Positions 46,601-56,045 of a stretch of DNA of 64,000 nucleotides are shown here, one piece after another. The stretch is taken from IMG/VR virus record IMGVR_UViG_3300033145_001595, positions 1-64,000 of that record; one strand, 5' to 3'. This stretch comes from a virus. Within the stretch, counting starts at the first letter, position 1; each line of letters begins with the position of its first letter. A program made the position numbers and the translations under genes. A model generated the notes under the pieces. The model saw nothing but the letters and a program-made list of their open reading frames with translations. It was not told the origin of the DNA and ran no database searches.

Positions 46601-47467
46601 ATGCCTATGCCAAATATCTATAAAGATAATATAAAATACAATTATGATGTAAATGCTATAGTTGATATGTACAATGAAATTGAACGTATTGTACAAATGA
46701 ATAGTAATCTATTATTAGATGCTACAGGAATAGCAGGTTTATGTGAGATAATAAAAAAATGTTATCCACAACTTTCAACAAATGCAGTAATGAACCTTAT
46801 TGAAATATATAGTGTAGCTTATTATGATGAAGAATATCTTACAGCAGAGGAACCAAATGAAATTACCTACATAGACACCAAAGCGAAAGAACTAAAGTGG
46901 AATACTGAATACTTAAAAAAAAGTCAAATTGCCATAAATAACTGGCTTGGTGAAACGAAAAAGGAAAGAATCTTTGACCCCAAAAAAATAGAAAAAGCAT
47001 TCAAAATTCCACCACTAAACACTATATCAAATGTTCCTAGACCAGAAAGTTTTCCAACTGATACGTACGAGGCACTTAATACCCCAAAAGCGCAAGAGGC
47101 CCTAAATGAACTATTAACAAACGCCGCAAAACGTAAACGAACCCCCGGTATGGCCACGGAAAGAAAAAAGGTGGATAAAGGCACAGATGTAGAAATTACA
47201 GAACAATACTTAGCATCTATAATGCGAGATATGTCTTGTGTGGTAAAAATAGATGGTACAGTTTATTATGGAATGATAACACAATACACTGTTGACCAAC
47301 CAACCGGGGGGGTGCTTGAATATACAATAGAATTTGTTGTTATGGATATAACTACTACAATGGATAATAATAAAACACCAACAATAGAAATGGCAGAGCC
47401 AAAAAAGTTTATAACAGGTTTTGATAAAAGACTAAGCAATCTAGAACTGGAGATAGATGATGTCTAA
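46601..47467 (+). CDS. Hypothetical 288-aa protein
   Basis: Start ATG 46601 is favoured (GGGTGAT 4 nt upstream); GTG 46592 overlapping the TerL stop is possible. N-terminal half helical; middle basic (KRKRTPGMATERKKV); C-terminal third beta-rich (VYYGMITQYTVDQPTGGVLEYTIEFVVMDITTT). No family was recognised. The position after TerL suggests a structural or assembly role. Confidence 0.74.
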   Translation: MPMPNIYKDNIKYNYDVNAIVDMYNEIERIVQMNSNLLLDATGIAGLCEIIKKCYPQLSTNAVMNLIEIYSVAYYDEEYLTAEEPNEITYIDTKAKELKWNTEYLKKSQIAINNWLGETKKERIFDPKKIEKAFKIPPLNTISNVPRPESFPTDTYEALNTPKAQEALNELLTNAAKRKRTPGMATERKKVDKGTDVEITEQYLASIMRDMSCVVKIDGTVYYGMITQYTVDQPTGGVLEYTIEFVVMDITTTMDNNKTPTIEMAEPKKFITGFDKRLSNLELEIDDV

Positions 47468-47792
47468 TACAGATGCAAAAGTTTTAAATATGAAACTTAT
47501 AGCAGAAATGCTTCCAGATAACAGAGCTTTAGTAAATATAGGTTCTGACGAAGTTCTTCCTCTCATGATATTTAAAACAAAATTTGAAACAGATCGCCCA
47601 ACTCGTATGACACAAACTATGAATGATCCCATAGGTACACCAATATATGAATCGTCAACTAATAAAATTACAATAAGATGTGTACAAATTACTAATAATA
47701 ATATAACCATCAAACAACCAAAAAAAGAACTCCAAAAAAAGGCATCAACTTTACAATATGAACAAATGTTTGATAATTTAGAAATAGAATAA
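47460..47792 (+). CDS. Hypothetical 110-aa protein
   Basis: Starts within the previous gene (GGAG 7 nt before ATG 47460). Short domain with a Lys-rich C-terminus (IKQPKKELQKKAS). Unknown. Confidence 0.7.
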   Translation: MSNTDAKVLNMKLIAEMLPDNRALVNIGSDEVLPLMIFKTKFETDRPTRMTQTMNDPIGTPIYESSTNKITIRCVQITNNNITIKQPKKELQKKASTLQYEQMFDNLEIE

Positions 47793-47811
47793 ACCAGTAG
47801 AAAGGACAAAA

Positions 47812-48216
47812 ATGCTTAATGACAGTTATGCAGACAGACGTTGTACAGTTCTTTTTTCCCGTGAATGTTTAGCGGAACTTTTGAATCTTCCCCAAGGTGC
47901 TATTATTACTAATGTACAATGGGAAGATAAGAGAAGAATTTTTATTATGAGTATCGAGAACATTCCCTTTGGTTCCAAACCAGATGACGGAGCACCTGTA
48001 GAATTTGATGGAGTTACTGTTGTACATACACCACATCATATTGTACATTGGCCTGCACCAGCAGCAACCGTCAACTCTCCAATAGTTCAATTGAGAGATC
48101 ACCAGAATACAGACCCGTCTAACAATAACCAAGCACCTAGTTTATCAGGATTTAATCTTGGCGCGGTATTAGAAATGCAACTACCAACTAACACAGATGA
48201 GGAGTCAAATGAGTAA
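47812..48216 (+). CDS. Hypothetical 134-aa protein
   Basis: Beta-rich N-terminal domain (CTVLFSRECLAELLNLPQGAII, then IFIMSIENIPFG) and a disordered C-terminus. AAAGGAC precedes the ATG. Unknown. Its stop overlaps the start of the AlkP-like gene. Confidence 0.7.
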   Translation: MLNDSYADRRCTVLFSRECLAELLNLPQGAIITNVQWEDKRRIFIMSIENIPFGSKPDDGAPVEFDGVTVVHTPHHIVHWPAPAATVNSPIVQLRDHQNTDPSNNNQAPSLSGFNLGAVLEMQLPTNTDEESNE

Positions 48217-49102
48217 TGAATATTATATAGATTCACTACCTTACCAACAAGATTTATTAGCAGATTCTACAAAATGGAATGCCCTACTCATTTTAGATGC
48301 ATGTAGATATGATTATCTAAAAGACGAAATAGATAGTATCAATAAAAGTTCACCAGATAGTGTACAAAAAGTACAGGTTTCCCCTGTAAGGACATTTACA
48401 CATACTACTATTTTGTGGATGTATTCTGTAATGCCCATTTTTGCAAGAAGAAAAGTTAGATATTATACTGCTAACCCACAAACAAATATTCAACTAAAAA
48501 AACATTATCCAAGAATACCAGTAGAATCAATTTGGGATAAAGGTTGGTGGCGAACAACGCGCCTAAGTATACCATCTGTAAATCCCTGGACTGTAAACGG
48601 TTGGGTACTAGCAGACCTACAACATAGAATACAGAAAGGAGCTTATCCTATAGTCGTACACTACATACAACCTCACTTCCCGGCAATAGGTGAACCACCA
48701 ATGAAGGTAGGAGCATGGGGTACAATTACAAATCCTTTTTCAAAAGCTACTAAGGATGAATGCCCACAACCATTAAAAGAATTAGCAAATGGTGTTATCA
48801 CTATAGAACAGTACCGAGAAGCATATCGGGGAAACGTGCGCCTTGTTGCTGAGGCTGCATTGGCACTGGCCAATAACATAAAAGGTCCAGTTATTATAAC
48901 TGCTGACCACGGGGAGGCTTTAGGAGAATATGAAGAACGAGAAGATGGACAAAAGGTAATGCGTATAGGACATTCAGACAGGTACAAACAACTTAATAAT
49001 GAACTATTAGTTGTACCATGGATTGTTGTTAATCCAACGCCGGATGAGCGGACTGAAGAAGAAAAAATGCATGAAAGATTAAATGCCCTAGGATATGAAT
49101 AA
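48209..49102 (+). CDS. Alkaline-phosphatase-superfamily (sulfatase-like) protein
   Basis: A 297-aa protein. ALLILDACRYDYL near residue 22 gives the first metal Asp and a candidate nucleophile region; VVHYIQPHFP near residue 147; VIITADHGEALGEYEE near residue 231 and IGHSDRYKQ near 256 provide further Asp/His metal ligands. Such proteins hydrolyse phosphate or sulfate esters; relatives occur in virus and archaeal polysaccharide clusters. The target here is unknown. ATG 48209 is chosen for GGAG 5 nt upstream. It adjoins the glycan cluster (opposite strand). Confidence 0.85.
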   Translation: MSNEYYIDSLPYQQDLLADSTKWNALLILDACRYDYLKDEIDSINKSSPDSVQKVQVSPVRTFTHTTILWMYSVMPIFARRKVRYYTANPQTNIQLKKHYPRIPVESIWDKGWWRTTRLSIPSVNPWTVNGWVLADLQHRIQKGAYPIVVHYIQPHFPAIGEPPMKVGAWGTITNPFSKATKDECPQPLKELANGVITIEQYREAYRGNVRLVAEAALALANNIKGPVIITADHGEALGEYEEREDGQKVMRIGHSDRYKQLNNELLVVPWIVVNPTPDERTEEEKMHERLNALGYE

Positions 49103-49113
49103 GGAGAAATAAA

Positions 49114-49338
49114 ATGCGTAAACACAACTCAAGAGAAATTACATTTTATTCAGCGTCTATACGTAATGAAGTAATTCGGATTAGTAATAAGCTTATTTCA
49201 GTTGGTTGTAAAATTATTGCTGTTACTTTTGCAGATGATAGGGGAATGGGACATCCTAATTATACAATTTGGACATTACTGCCCGCATCAAAAGGAAGGG
49301 ATGAAATTACAGAAGAAATAAGAAATATTGAAGAATGA
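49114..49338 (+). CDS. Hypothetical 74-aa protein
   Basis: Small basic protein (ITFYSASIRNEVIRISNKL, CKIIAVTFADD). AAGGAG 7 nt before ATG. Its stop overlaps the next short gene as ATGA. Unknown. Confidence 0.7.
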   Translation: MRKHNSREITFYSASIRNEVIRISNKLISVGCKIIAVTFADDRGMGHPNYTIWTLLPASKGRDEITEEIRNIEE

Positions 49339-49478
49339 GTTACATTAAACGACAAATAGATAATCGTATGTATGGGGAGTTTAGAAGAAATCAACCCATA
49401 ATATTTAAGAAAAAGGAACCTGTAAAAAAAGTAATTAAACAGGTTCCTAAAAAAGAAACTTCTAACTGGTTACTTTAG
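49335..49478 (+). CDS. Small basic 47-aa protein
   Basis: Overlaps the previous stop (ATGA). Lys-rich product (KKKEPVKKVIKQVPKK); its coding sequence contains the terminator of the opposite-strand operon. It converges with the GT2 gene by 4 nt. It may be real or an incidental ORF. Confidence 0.5.
   Translation: MSYIKRQIDNRMYGEFRRNQPIIFKKKEPVKKVIKQVPKKETSNWLL
49405..49447 (-). terminator. Leftward rho-independent terminator of the glycan operon
   Basis: A 9-bp perfect stem GGAACCTGT/ACAGGTTCC (49447-49439 with 49423-49415) with a 15-nt loop, followed on the minus strand by TTTTTCTT. It ends the operon that begins near 61-64 kb. Confidence 0.88.
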
Positions 49479-50449
49479 TACTCCCCATATGGTGTCCTAC
49501 TCATTTTGGCAGAATCCAACCTAGGAAAGACAAACTTCTGCAAAAATTCCATTGACGAGAACTTAGAAATGGATACCATATGTGCCCTCTCCCCCCGAAT
49601 ACCCGGAGAATTTAATATGTCTTTCCAGTCCTCAGCCCAATGCCTACCGTATCGTTCTTTCAACCCTGCACACCAAAAATTCTCATAAATACTATCATCA
49701 AATAAAATCCTAGACGAATACACCCTATTAATTACCTCATGCCACTTAGGCGTGCTATGTGGACCAAATCCCTTTATACCATGAAAATGATGGGCTTTTG
49801 TATCAACTAATATAGGCACATCTGCAAACCAAGCCTTCATACACATAGTAGCATCGCTGTAAGACCAATAGCCGGGCAAATTGGCCCATCCATTAAGGTA
49901 ATCATACACTGCCTTCTTCATGGTCATACCACACGCATACGAGCCATTACGTCGTTGGTAATGAACAGGATGCTTATTCACTGACATGTACCATCGCCAT
50001 TTACTTGCAGCAAACGTAAATCCACCTCCATAGTTCGTTCCTCTGACCGGAAGGTCCGGTAGTGGTGTCCAGGGGTCGGTAAGTCTGTGCTGTGTCAATC
50101 CAGGTGTTATGATACTGTCTGGATGCTCATTAACGGATGCCTCTAATGATTCAAAGAAGCCGGGAGTTGGCCATACATGGGCATCTATGAAACAAATAGT
50201 ATCTCCAGTACTAAGTTGTGCTCCCATCCTTCTACAATTTGAAACTCCCCCACGAGTTTCTTTTAATATAGGAAGGAACGTAGGATAACGATCTGCAAAA
50301 CCTAAAAGAATTTCTCTTGTTTTGTCTGTTGAACAATCATCTATAATTATTAACTCGTGTGGGGACTCCGGTAAAACATCACATATAGCCTGCATCGACC
50401 GGGGAAGCCATTTTGCTTCATTATAAGTAGGTATGACAATGCTTAACAT
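49475..50449 (-). CDS. Family 2 glycosyltransferase
   Basis: A 324-aa protein. MLSIVIPTYNEAKWL, LIIIDDCSTDKTREIL and CFIDAHVWPTPGFFE form the GT-A nucleotide-sugar fold; the D-A-H triad occupies the DxD position. Later RNGSYACGMTMKKAVYDYLNGW suggests a GalNAc-transferase-like acceptor region. It is the last gene of the leftward cluster, before the terminator. Confidence 0.88.
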   Translation of the reverse strand: MLSIVIPTYNEAKWLPRSMQAICDVLPESPHELIIIDDCSTDKTREILLGFADRYPTFLPILKETRGGVSNCRRMGAQLSTGDTICFIDAHVWPTPGFFESLEASVNEHPDSIITPGLTQHRLTDPWTPLPDLPVRGTNYGGGFTFAASKWRWYMSVNKHPVHYQRRNGSYACGMTMKKAVYDYLNGWANLPGYWSYSDATMCMKAWFADVPILVDTKAHHFHGIKGFGPHSTPKWHEVINRVYSSRILFDDSIYENFWCAGLKERYGRHWAEDWKDILNSPGIRGERAHMVSISKFSSMEFLQKFVFPRLDSAKMSRTPYGEY

Positions 50450-51687
50450 TATTCTTCTCCAGTGTAAAACTTAACAATAGTGTTAACAACATATTTAACT
50501 TTTTCACGCGGAATAGTAGGCCACATAGGCAAAGATAAAATTCTTTCGGACATATGATCTGTAATTGCAAATTCATTTGTAATTTCAGTATTATTATTTC
50601 TTGTTTTGTACATAGGCATTGTATGTAATGGATTAGGATAGTGAACACCTGTATGCACATCATGTTCTTTCAAGTAACTGACAAGTTTATCTCGCTGTTC
50701 AGCTAAAATAACAAAATGATGATAAACTGAATCATAATTTGTATTTGACAAACTATTATATTTAATATGGTCATTGCCAACAAAACTTATTGGTATACGA
50801 TGTTTAAGAAAATAATGATAATACCATTGTGCTACCACTTTTCTTTTTAAGTTATTATATGAAAGTTTAGTTAATTTTCTTATTAATACAGCAGCTTGAA
50901 ATTCATCAAGTCTACTATTATAACCAAGTAACGTATGTTCATTTTTTGCAGATTGTCCATGATGTTGTAACTGTTTTATTTTTAAAGCAACAAAATCAGC
51001 AAAACTAGAAGATTCCACATTGTTTACTGTAATTACACCACCATCTCCATAACAACCTAAATTCTTTATTGGCCCACAACTAAAACAACCAATGTCCCCA
51101 ACACTTCCAAGTTTTTGTATTGGTTTGTTATTACTATTATTAAAATAACACCCACCATGTGCATGAGAACAATCCTCAATTAAAAACAATTTATGATTGT
51201 CCGCTATTTCCCGTAAACACGTAACAGGTTCAATATGATAAGAAGCATTTGAACTTACCCAAGTATAAATATCAGCAGGGATACCATGCATATGAACAAC
51301 TAAAATAGCTTTTGTTCTCTTTGTTATTTTACTAATAACTTCTTCCACATTAGGGCCACACGATACCCTATCCACGTCAACTAAAATAGGTGTGGCTCCA
51401 ACATGATAGATAGCTTCCAGGTCTGCCGCGAAAGCATTGTCCTGTAGGATTACCTCATCACCAGAACCTATGCCAAGAGCCAGCATTCCAAGGATAAGCG
51501 CATCTGTACCGCTTGCAACACCTACGGCGTATGTGGAACCTATGTACTCTGCAAATCGTGTCTGAAAGGCTGACAGATACGGACCTTTGAGTAGACGACC
51601 AGAATTCATTATATTAGTCAAGTCATTACTAATTTCATTTTTAATATAATCATCTTCTACTGATAAATCTAATAAAGGCACATACAT
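50449..51687 (-). CDS. DegT/DnrJ/EryC1 sugar aminotransferase
   Basis: A 412-aa PLP enzyme making amino sugars from keto sugars. YVPLLDLSVEDDYIKNEI start; GSTYAVGVASGTDALILGMLALGIGSGDEV; DVD motif (ILVDVDRVSCG); LFLIEDCSHAHGG; Schiff-base Lys in CGPIKNLGCYGDGGVI. C-terminal TGVHYPNPLHTMPMY fits the family. It is paired with an oxidoreductase and GTs, a typical amino-sugar pathway core. Confidence 0.92.
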   Translation of the reverse strand: MYVPLLDLSVEDDYIKNEISNDLTNIMNSGRLLKGPYLSAFQTRFAEYIGSTYAVGVASGTDALILGMLALGIGSGDEVILQDNAFAADLEAIYHVGATPILVDVDRVSCGPNVEEVISKITKRTKAILVVHMHGIPADIYTWVSSNASYHIEPVTCLREIADNHKLFLIEDCSHAHGGCYFNNSNNKPIQKLGSVGDIGCFSCGPIKNLGCYGDGGVITVNNVESSSFADFVALKIKQLQHHGQSAKNEHTLLGYNSRLDEFQAAVLIRKLTKLSYNNLKRKVVAQWYYHYFLKHRIPISFVGNDHIKYNSLSNTNYDSVYHHFVILAEQRDKLVSYLKEHDVHTGVHYPNPLHTMPMYKTRNNNTEITNEFAITDHMSERILSLPMWPTIPREKVKYVVNTIVKFYTGEE

Positions 51688-51705
51688 TTTTACACTCTTT
51701 TCTAT

Positions 51706-52761
51706 TTATGAATTTATGTCTGTAACATTAAAATTCTTACGTTCTAATGCATCACAAACGAGAAAGGTAGCCGGTGCTGCATCTGATATGGAGCATAGTG
51801 GTGTGGCATCATGGCGAACACAATCATAAAAATTCTCATAAATATCTACTGATTCAACAGTTTCTCCAATACTTAAAATAGGAGCTTCACCTTTACTATG
51901 AACCTCAATATAATTTTGTGTAACAGTAATAGTTTCTCCACCATAACTACGAATTGTAATAGTGGGAGTTCCATTTTTATCCATAACTGTAGAACCAGAA
52001 TAAACAAATTCTATTTGTTTTCTTTCAGAAGATATTTGACAACTTATATTTGCTTTATCATCCATTTCTAAGCCAATACAATTTTTCCTTATTTTGTAAA
52101 AATAAGCTCGTATATCATCAAAAGAAAAACCACCAGAAAGTTCACATACACCAGCAAGCCATAGTCCTAATTGAATCCAATGAATACCTTGATTCATAGT
52201 AGAACCATCAAACAAATCCATACCATTAAAGGCACGCTTACCAAACCATTGAGAATTATCATAATAAGCATTTTCTCTACGACAGGGTACTATTATTTTT
52301 ATACTTTCTACTGAATCTTGATTTTCAAAGATATTTTTTTCAATATAAAGTTTAGCAGCCTGTGCTGTTTTATCTCCCATATGATGATACCCAATACATA
52401 ATTTACTTCCTTCATGTTTACGCATTACTTCTTTTATTTTGCATACTCCTACTATATTAGGAGCTAAAGGTTTTTCACAGAAAACAGCAACACCCCTACT
52501 AAGAAAATATTTTACTATTTTTTCATTTAATGCATAAGGTACTGAAACAAAAACAGCTTCAAGTTTGGGATCACTAGGGAAACTAGCAATTTTTTCATAA
52601 TCATATACTCGCTTTGGTCCATGTATATGTCTTTTAGAAGAATCACATACAGAAATAACATTAAAATTCAATGAGTTCTCAAGAGCATTATAATGTGTAT
52701 GACCCCTCTTGCCCATTCCTATAACTGCTACATTAACTGGCTTACCATTACTCGTTCCCAT
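51706..52761 (-). CDS. Gfo/Idh/MocA family oxidoreductase
   Basis: A 351-aa NAD(P)-dependent sugar dehydrogenase. NVAVIGMGKRGHTHYNAL Rossmann start; VFVSVPYALNEKIVKYFL; AVFCEKPLAPN (EKP catalytic motif near residue 95). The C-terminal domain carries the Gfo-like GSTMNQGIHWIQL. With the aminotransferase it could supply a modified sugar. Confidence 0.9.
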   Translation of the reverse strand: MGTSNGKPVNVAVIGMGKRGHTHYNALENSLNFNVISVCDSSKRHIHGPKRVYDYEKIASFPSDPKLEAVFVSVPYALNEKIVKYFLSRGVAVFCEKPLAPNIVGVCKIKEVMRKHEGSKLCIGYHHMGDKTAQAAKLYIEKNIFENQDSVESIKIIVPCRRENAYYDNSQWFGKRAFNGMDLFDGSTMNQGIHWIQLGLWLAGVCELSGGFSFDDIRAYFYKIRKNCIGLEMDDKANISCQISSERKQIEFVYSGSTVMDKNGTPTITIRSYGGETITVTQNYIEVHSKGEAPILSIGETVESVDIYENFYDCVRHDATPLCSISDAAPATFLVCDALERKNFNVTDINS

Positions 52762-52779
52762 CTGTCTGCCCTCTCTATC

Positions 52780-53559
52780 TTATACTGTAAAGTAAGGGGT
52801 AACTACGTTCAAGTACATCTCCCAAAGAAGTTGCTCTACCTCAATATCTACTTTTGTACTATCCCATTGCACTATACCAATTCCAGTTGCCCACGGTCTA
52901 AGCTTCCTATCCCATTCATCTATACCTATAGTTTTATAAATAATGCCTTGCTTATCAAAAACATTTGTTAACCTACCCCAAGCACGTTTAACAAGCTTCG
53001 TTCTACCTACATCGTGAAAGCCAATGACACCACCATCCACAACATATTTACGAAATGCTAAATAATCATGTACAACATGATTAGTTTTATGACACCCATC
53101 AATATAAAGAAATTGACACATTCCAAATTTAGTTGCTATTATTTGCGCTCGGGGATCAACTGAATTACCAACAAATTGTTCTACATAAATTCCAGATGTC
53201 CTCATATAATCTAAAGCTCTATACAAAGGAGCAGTAGCATGTTTTCTATCACATAAATCTATTGATAAAAAACTACAAGTACGTGTAGGATCAAATAAAC
53301 TATTAAATGCTAATCCGGTTCCACCACAGTAAGAACCAATTTCAATAATTTTACAAACCTTATGACCTAAATTTGTTTCAATAATTTCATTTACCATTTG
53401 GCATAAACGCACTAATTGACTAGTATCATGTCTAATTTCACATTCAAGCTCATCTGCTTTATTTACCATGTCCATAACACGATGTGCTATATCCAAAGAA
53501 CCATAATCTTTTCTGTTTAATTCACCCCGTAAATCAAGTGACTCTTTTTGAGTAACCAT
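52780..53559 (-). CDS. Class I SAM methyltransferase (Methyltransf_24-like)
   Basis: A 259-aa protein. CKIIEIGSYCGGTGLAFNSL near residue 68, FLSIDLCDRK, CQFLYIDGCHKTNHVVHDY and DGGVIGFHDVGRTK are typical of O- or N-methyltransferases of the CmcI/Methyltransf_24 group. It could methylate a sugar or a natural-product-like group; the substrate is unknown. Confidence 0.82.
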   Translation of the reverse strand: MVTQKESLDLRGELNRKDYGSLDIAHRVMDMVNKADELECEIRHDTSQLVRLCQMVNEIIETNLGHKVCKIIEIGSYCGGTGLAFNSLFDPTRTCSFLSIDLCDRKHATAPLYRALDYMRTSGIYVEQFVGNSVDPRAQIIATKFGMCQFLYIDGCHKTNHVVHDYLAFRKYVVDGGVIGFHDVGRTKLVKRAWGRLTNVFDKQGIIYKTIGIDEWDRKLRPWATGIGIVQWDSTKVDIEVEQLLWEMYLNVVTPYFTV

Positions 53560-54498
53560 TTAACATTCCTTTCCTATTTTTTCAAAATACATTCCAACAC
53601 GTCCTGTTGAAAGTCGCCTTGTAAACCTACCAAACTCTTTATCACGATCTTCTAATTTACTAATAAATTCTAATAATTTCATATAAACTACTTCTAATCT
53701 ATCCATTGTAAAATCAACATAATTATCTTCAAGGTACGGTATCAAAGGATACCCATTACCAAAATCTACATTCTTTTCTTTCCAAAGTCGTCCAGCTTTT
53801 GCATCAGCTTTACCAGACCGACACAAGTGTTTTAATCCATCGTAAATTCTATATACATAAGTATATGCATCAAATGGTGGATTTGGATGATGAATAATTT
53901 TATTTCTTTTATGGTAATCCATAATAAGCGGTAATTCAATACTTCTATTACCTACTTTGTAAGGAACACTAGTACCCGCTCTAAAAATCATTTGACCATC
54001 ATACCTACCAGTGCGTATATCAAGTGGTTTCCATTTTGGTGATGGAACATACTTTGGATCACGCATCCTCCAAGCAGCTTCATATTTAACACATTCCATA
54101 TCTTCATTATCAAGTAATTTTCCAACTCCATATTCAAGATGCCACGGAAGATAAATATCATCATCTTCCCAATGTGCAATAAAGTCTGTTTCAGCATTAT
54201 CTAACAATGATTGTTTTTTATTACTAAGTTGTTCGTACTCATCACTATTAACTATTCGTATAGCCTTTTTAGTAGCAACATATTCATATTCGTACTGTGG
54301 CTCTCCTACATCATCAGTATAAAGCACAAGCGGCGTAGGTGCATCATTACCAATGACCAGTGTAGACATTCCGGGATAGCCCTGAGACAAAAACGATGCT
54401 ATAGCATCTCGTACTTTATCATGTCTACCATATGTAGGACAGATACAAGTAACATGAGGCCAGTAGTAATGCTCAAAAAGTCTTTTTTTCAATGGCAT
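53560..54498 (-). CDS. GT-A glycosyltransferase, family-2-like (paralogue A)
   Basis: A 312-aa protein. TCICPTYGRHDKVRDAIASFLSQ start, NDAPTPL, and DFIAHWEDDDIYLPWHL containing the DxD-type EDDD motif. Related to the following gene by shared CPTYGR, DDD-LPWH and C-terminal YxYxYRI/YRR segments. Acceptor unknown. Confidence 0.85.
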   Translation of the reverse strand: MPLKKRLFEHYYWPHVTCICPTYGRHDKVRDAIASFLSQGYPGMSTLVIGNDAPTPLVLYTDDVGEPQYEYEYVATKKAIRIVNSDEYEQLSNKKQSLLDNAETDFIAHWEDDDIYLPWHLEYGVGKLLDNEDMECVKYEAAWRMRDPKYVPSPKWKPLDIRTGRYDGQMIFRAGTSVPYKVGNRSIELPLIMDYHKRNKIIHHPNPPFDAYTYVYRIYDGLKHLCRSGKADAKAGRLWKEKNVDFGNGYPLIPYLEDNYVDFTMDRLEVVYMKLLEFISKLEDRDKEFGRFTRRLSTGRVGMYFEKIGKEC

Positions 54499-54507
54499 AT
54501 TATTGTA

Positions 54508-55398
54508 TTACCACTTTTCCAATCCAAGAGAAAGTTGAATTTTTGTATTTACCCTTGCTGCTACTTCTTCTGGAAGTCTAGCAACATCATATAAAGATTT
54601 ACCAAACCGTTCAAACATAGGTCGCAAATGATAAATTGCCCAATCCTTAAGCATAGAACTTGTCATTACTGGCACTAGATAATTATTCCCAAAATCCTTA
54701 TTCTTTGCAGAATATAATCTTTGTATTCGTAAATTAGGAGCATTACTACCAATTTTATGTAAATGTCTTACATCATCATGTCGTCTGTATATGTAACTAT
54801 ACATTTCTTTTGTTACACTACCGGATGGTGCTAATAACGTTCCTTTTTCCTTGAAAGCATGAGCAACCATTCTTGGTACACGTCGTTCTAAATTTGAATC
54901 ATATTCTATTTGAGTACCATTAATATAAATCATTTGCCCATCAAATCTCTGTCTGTAAAGAGACTCAGCCTTTTCCTCTCCAGGCTTACCACCACAGAAC
55001 CATGCTACTCGTGGCTTAACACATTCACTACCCTCAGTATTAGCATAATGTTCTAAGTAAGGAATCCAAGTACTAAAATGCCAAGGAAGAAATAAATCAT
55101 CATCATCCCAATGCGCCAATAAATCAGTATCAGAAATATCTACTAATTCCTGTCTTTTAGCTCCCAATGTTTTACAACGTTCACCGCGATTGAAAATATT
55201 TATTCTTGACCCATCTGACAATTGTATCGTATTCTCATTACCATAAGAAAGTTTAATTGGAACTTCAGCATCATTAATAATATTCATTTCTTTATGGCCT
55301 TCATACTCTTGCAGTATGAAGCAAGCAGCAGAATCCCGTAGCCGGTGAAACCTACCATACGTCGGGCACATAGCTGTTACTGAATGTAACTTGCTCAT
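54508..55398 (-). CDS. GT-A glycosyltransferase, family-2-like (paralogue B)
   Basis: A 296-aa protein. CPTYGRFHRLRDSAACFI start and DLLAHWDDDDLFLPWHF near residue 97. Duplicate of the neighbouring GT at 53560-54498; the tandem copy suggests successive transfers of the same or similar sugar. It overlaps the methyltransferase gene by 4 nt. Confidence 0.85.
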   Translation of the reverse strand: MSKLHSVTAMCPTYGRFHRLRDSAACFILQEYEGHKEMNIINDAEVPIKLSYGNENTIQLSDGSRINIFNRGERCKTLGAKRQELVDISDTDLLAHWDDDDLFLPWHFSTWIPYLEHYANTEGSECVKPRVAWFCGGKPGEEKAESLYRQRFDGQMIYINGTQIEYDSNLERRVPRMVAHAFKEKGTLLAPSGSVTKEMYSYIYRRHDDVRHLHKIGSNAPNLRIQRLYSAKNKDFGNNYLVPVMTSSMLKDWAIYHLRPMFERFGKSLYDVARLPEEVAARVNTKIQLSLGLEKW

Positions 55399-56033
55399 GC
55401 TGTAAATCCCTTTCTTCTACGGGTAATAATTTTTTTTGCAACAAGAACATCATATTCCTTATGCTGTACAAAATGAAAAATCTGTGTTGCCCAACCATTT
55501 TTTGATAAAAAGTAATCTATAATTGTTTGTATGTTATACTGATTCCATAATATACATTTCTTATTCGGGTGGGAAACGCCTACACGCTCACCCTCCTCAT
55601 AGTTAATACCATTGAAAAAAGAAGCTATAATGATTTTAGGATTTATTGCTATTGCCCAATCAAAAAATTCATCAATACTATTCAAATGCTCAACTACAGC
55701 AAAAGCACAAACTAAATCTATATTACGATTACCTGACATACGGAAAGAACTAATATTTCTAAAATCATTATGAATGAATCTACTATTACAATGAGGCCAA
55801 AGTTGATCGCATGTACTTTCTGATTTACAAACATCTATGTTTGTATAAGTTCCACCAGTAGGTAACATTTTAGGAATAGGACTATAATTACCACCTACTT
55901 CAATTACACGAGAAACATTATTATTACTAATAACTTCTTTTACAAACTTCCAAGCATCCTTATGCCTTCTAATCATACGAACATATTTTTTACTATCACG
56001 GCTCTGCCAATAATCAATTTCTGCTTTTTCCAT
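55395..56033 (-). CDS. SAM-dependent methyltransferase
   Basis: A 212-aa protein. RVIEVGGNYSPIPKML near residue 42, TNIDVCKSES, HNDFRNISSF and DLVCAFAVVEHLNSIDEFFDWA (motif IV-like) fit class I methyltransferases of the Methyltransf_11/23 type. A partial glycan-modifying role is probable. Confidence 0.82.
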   Translation of the reverse strand: MEKAEIDYWQSRDSKKYVRMIRRHKDAWKFVKEVISNNNVSRVIEVGGNYSPIPKMLPTGGTYTNIDVCKSESTCDQLWPHCNSRFIHNDFRNISSFRMSGNRNIDLVCAFAVVEHLNSIDEFFDWAIAINPKIIIASFFNGINYEEGERVGVSHPNKKCILWNQYNIQTIIDYFLSKNGWATQIFHFVQHKEYDVLVAKKIITRRRKGFTA

Positions 56034-56045
56034 GTTGCCCCTTTT

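Noticed and set aside
49415-49447. Rightward terminator for the + strand block at 49.4 kb
   Set aside because: The stem is the same, but no U-run follows on the + strand; the U-run is on the minus strand, so it serves the leftward operon.
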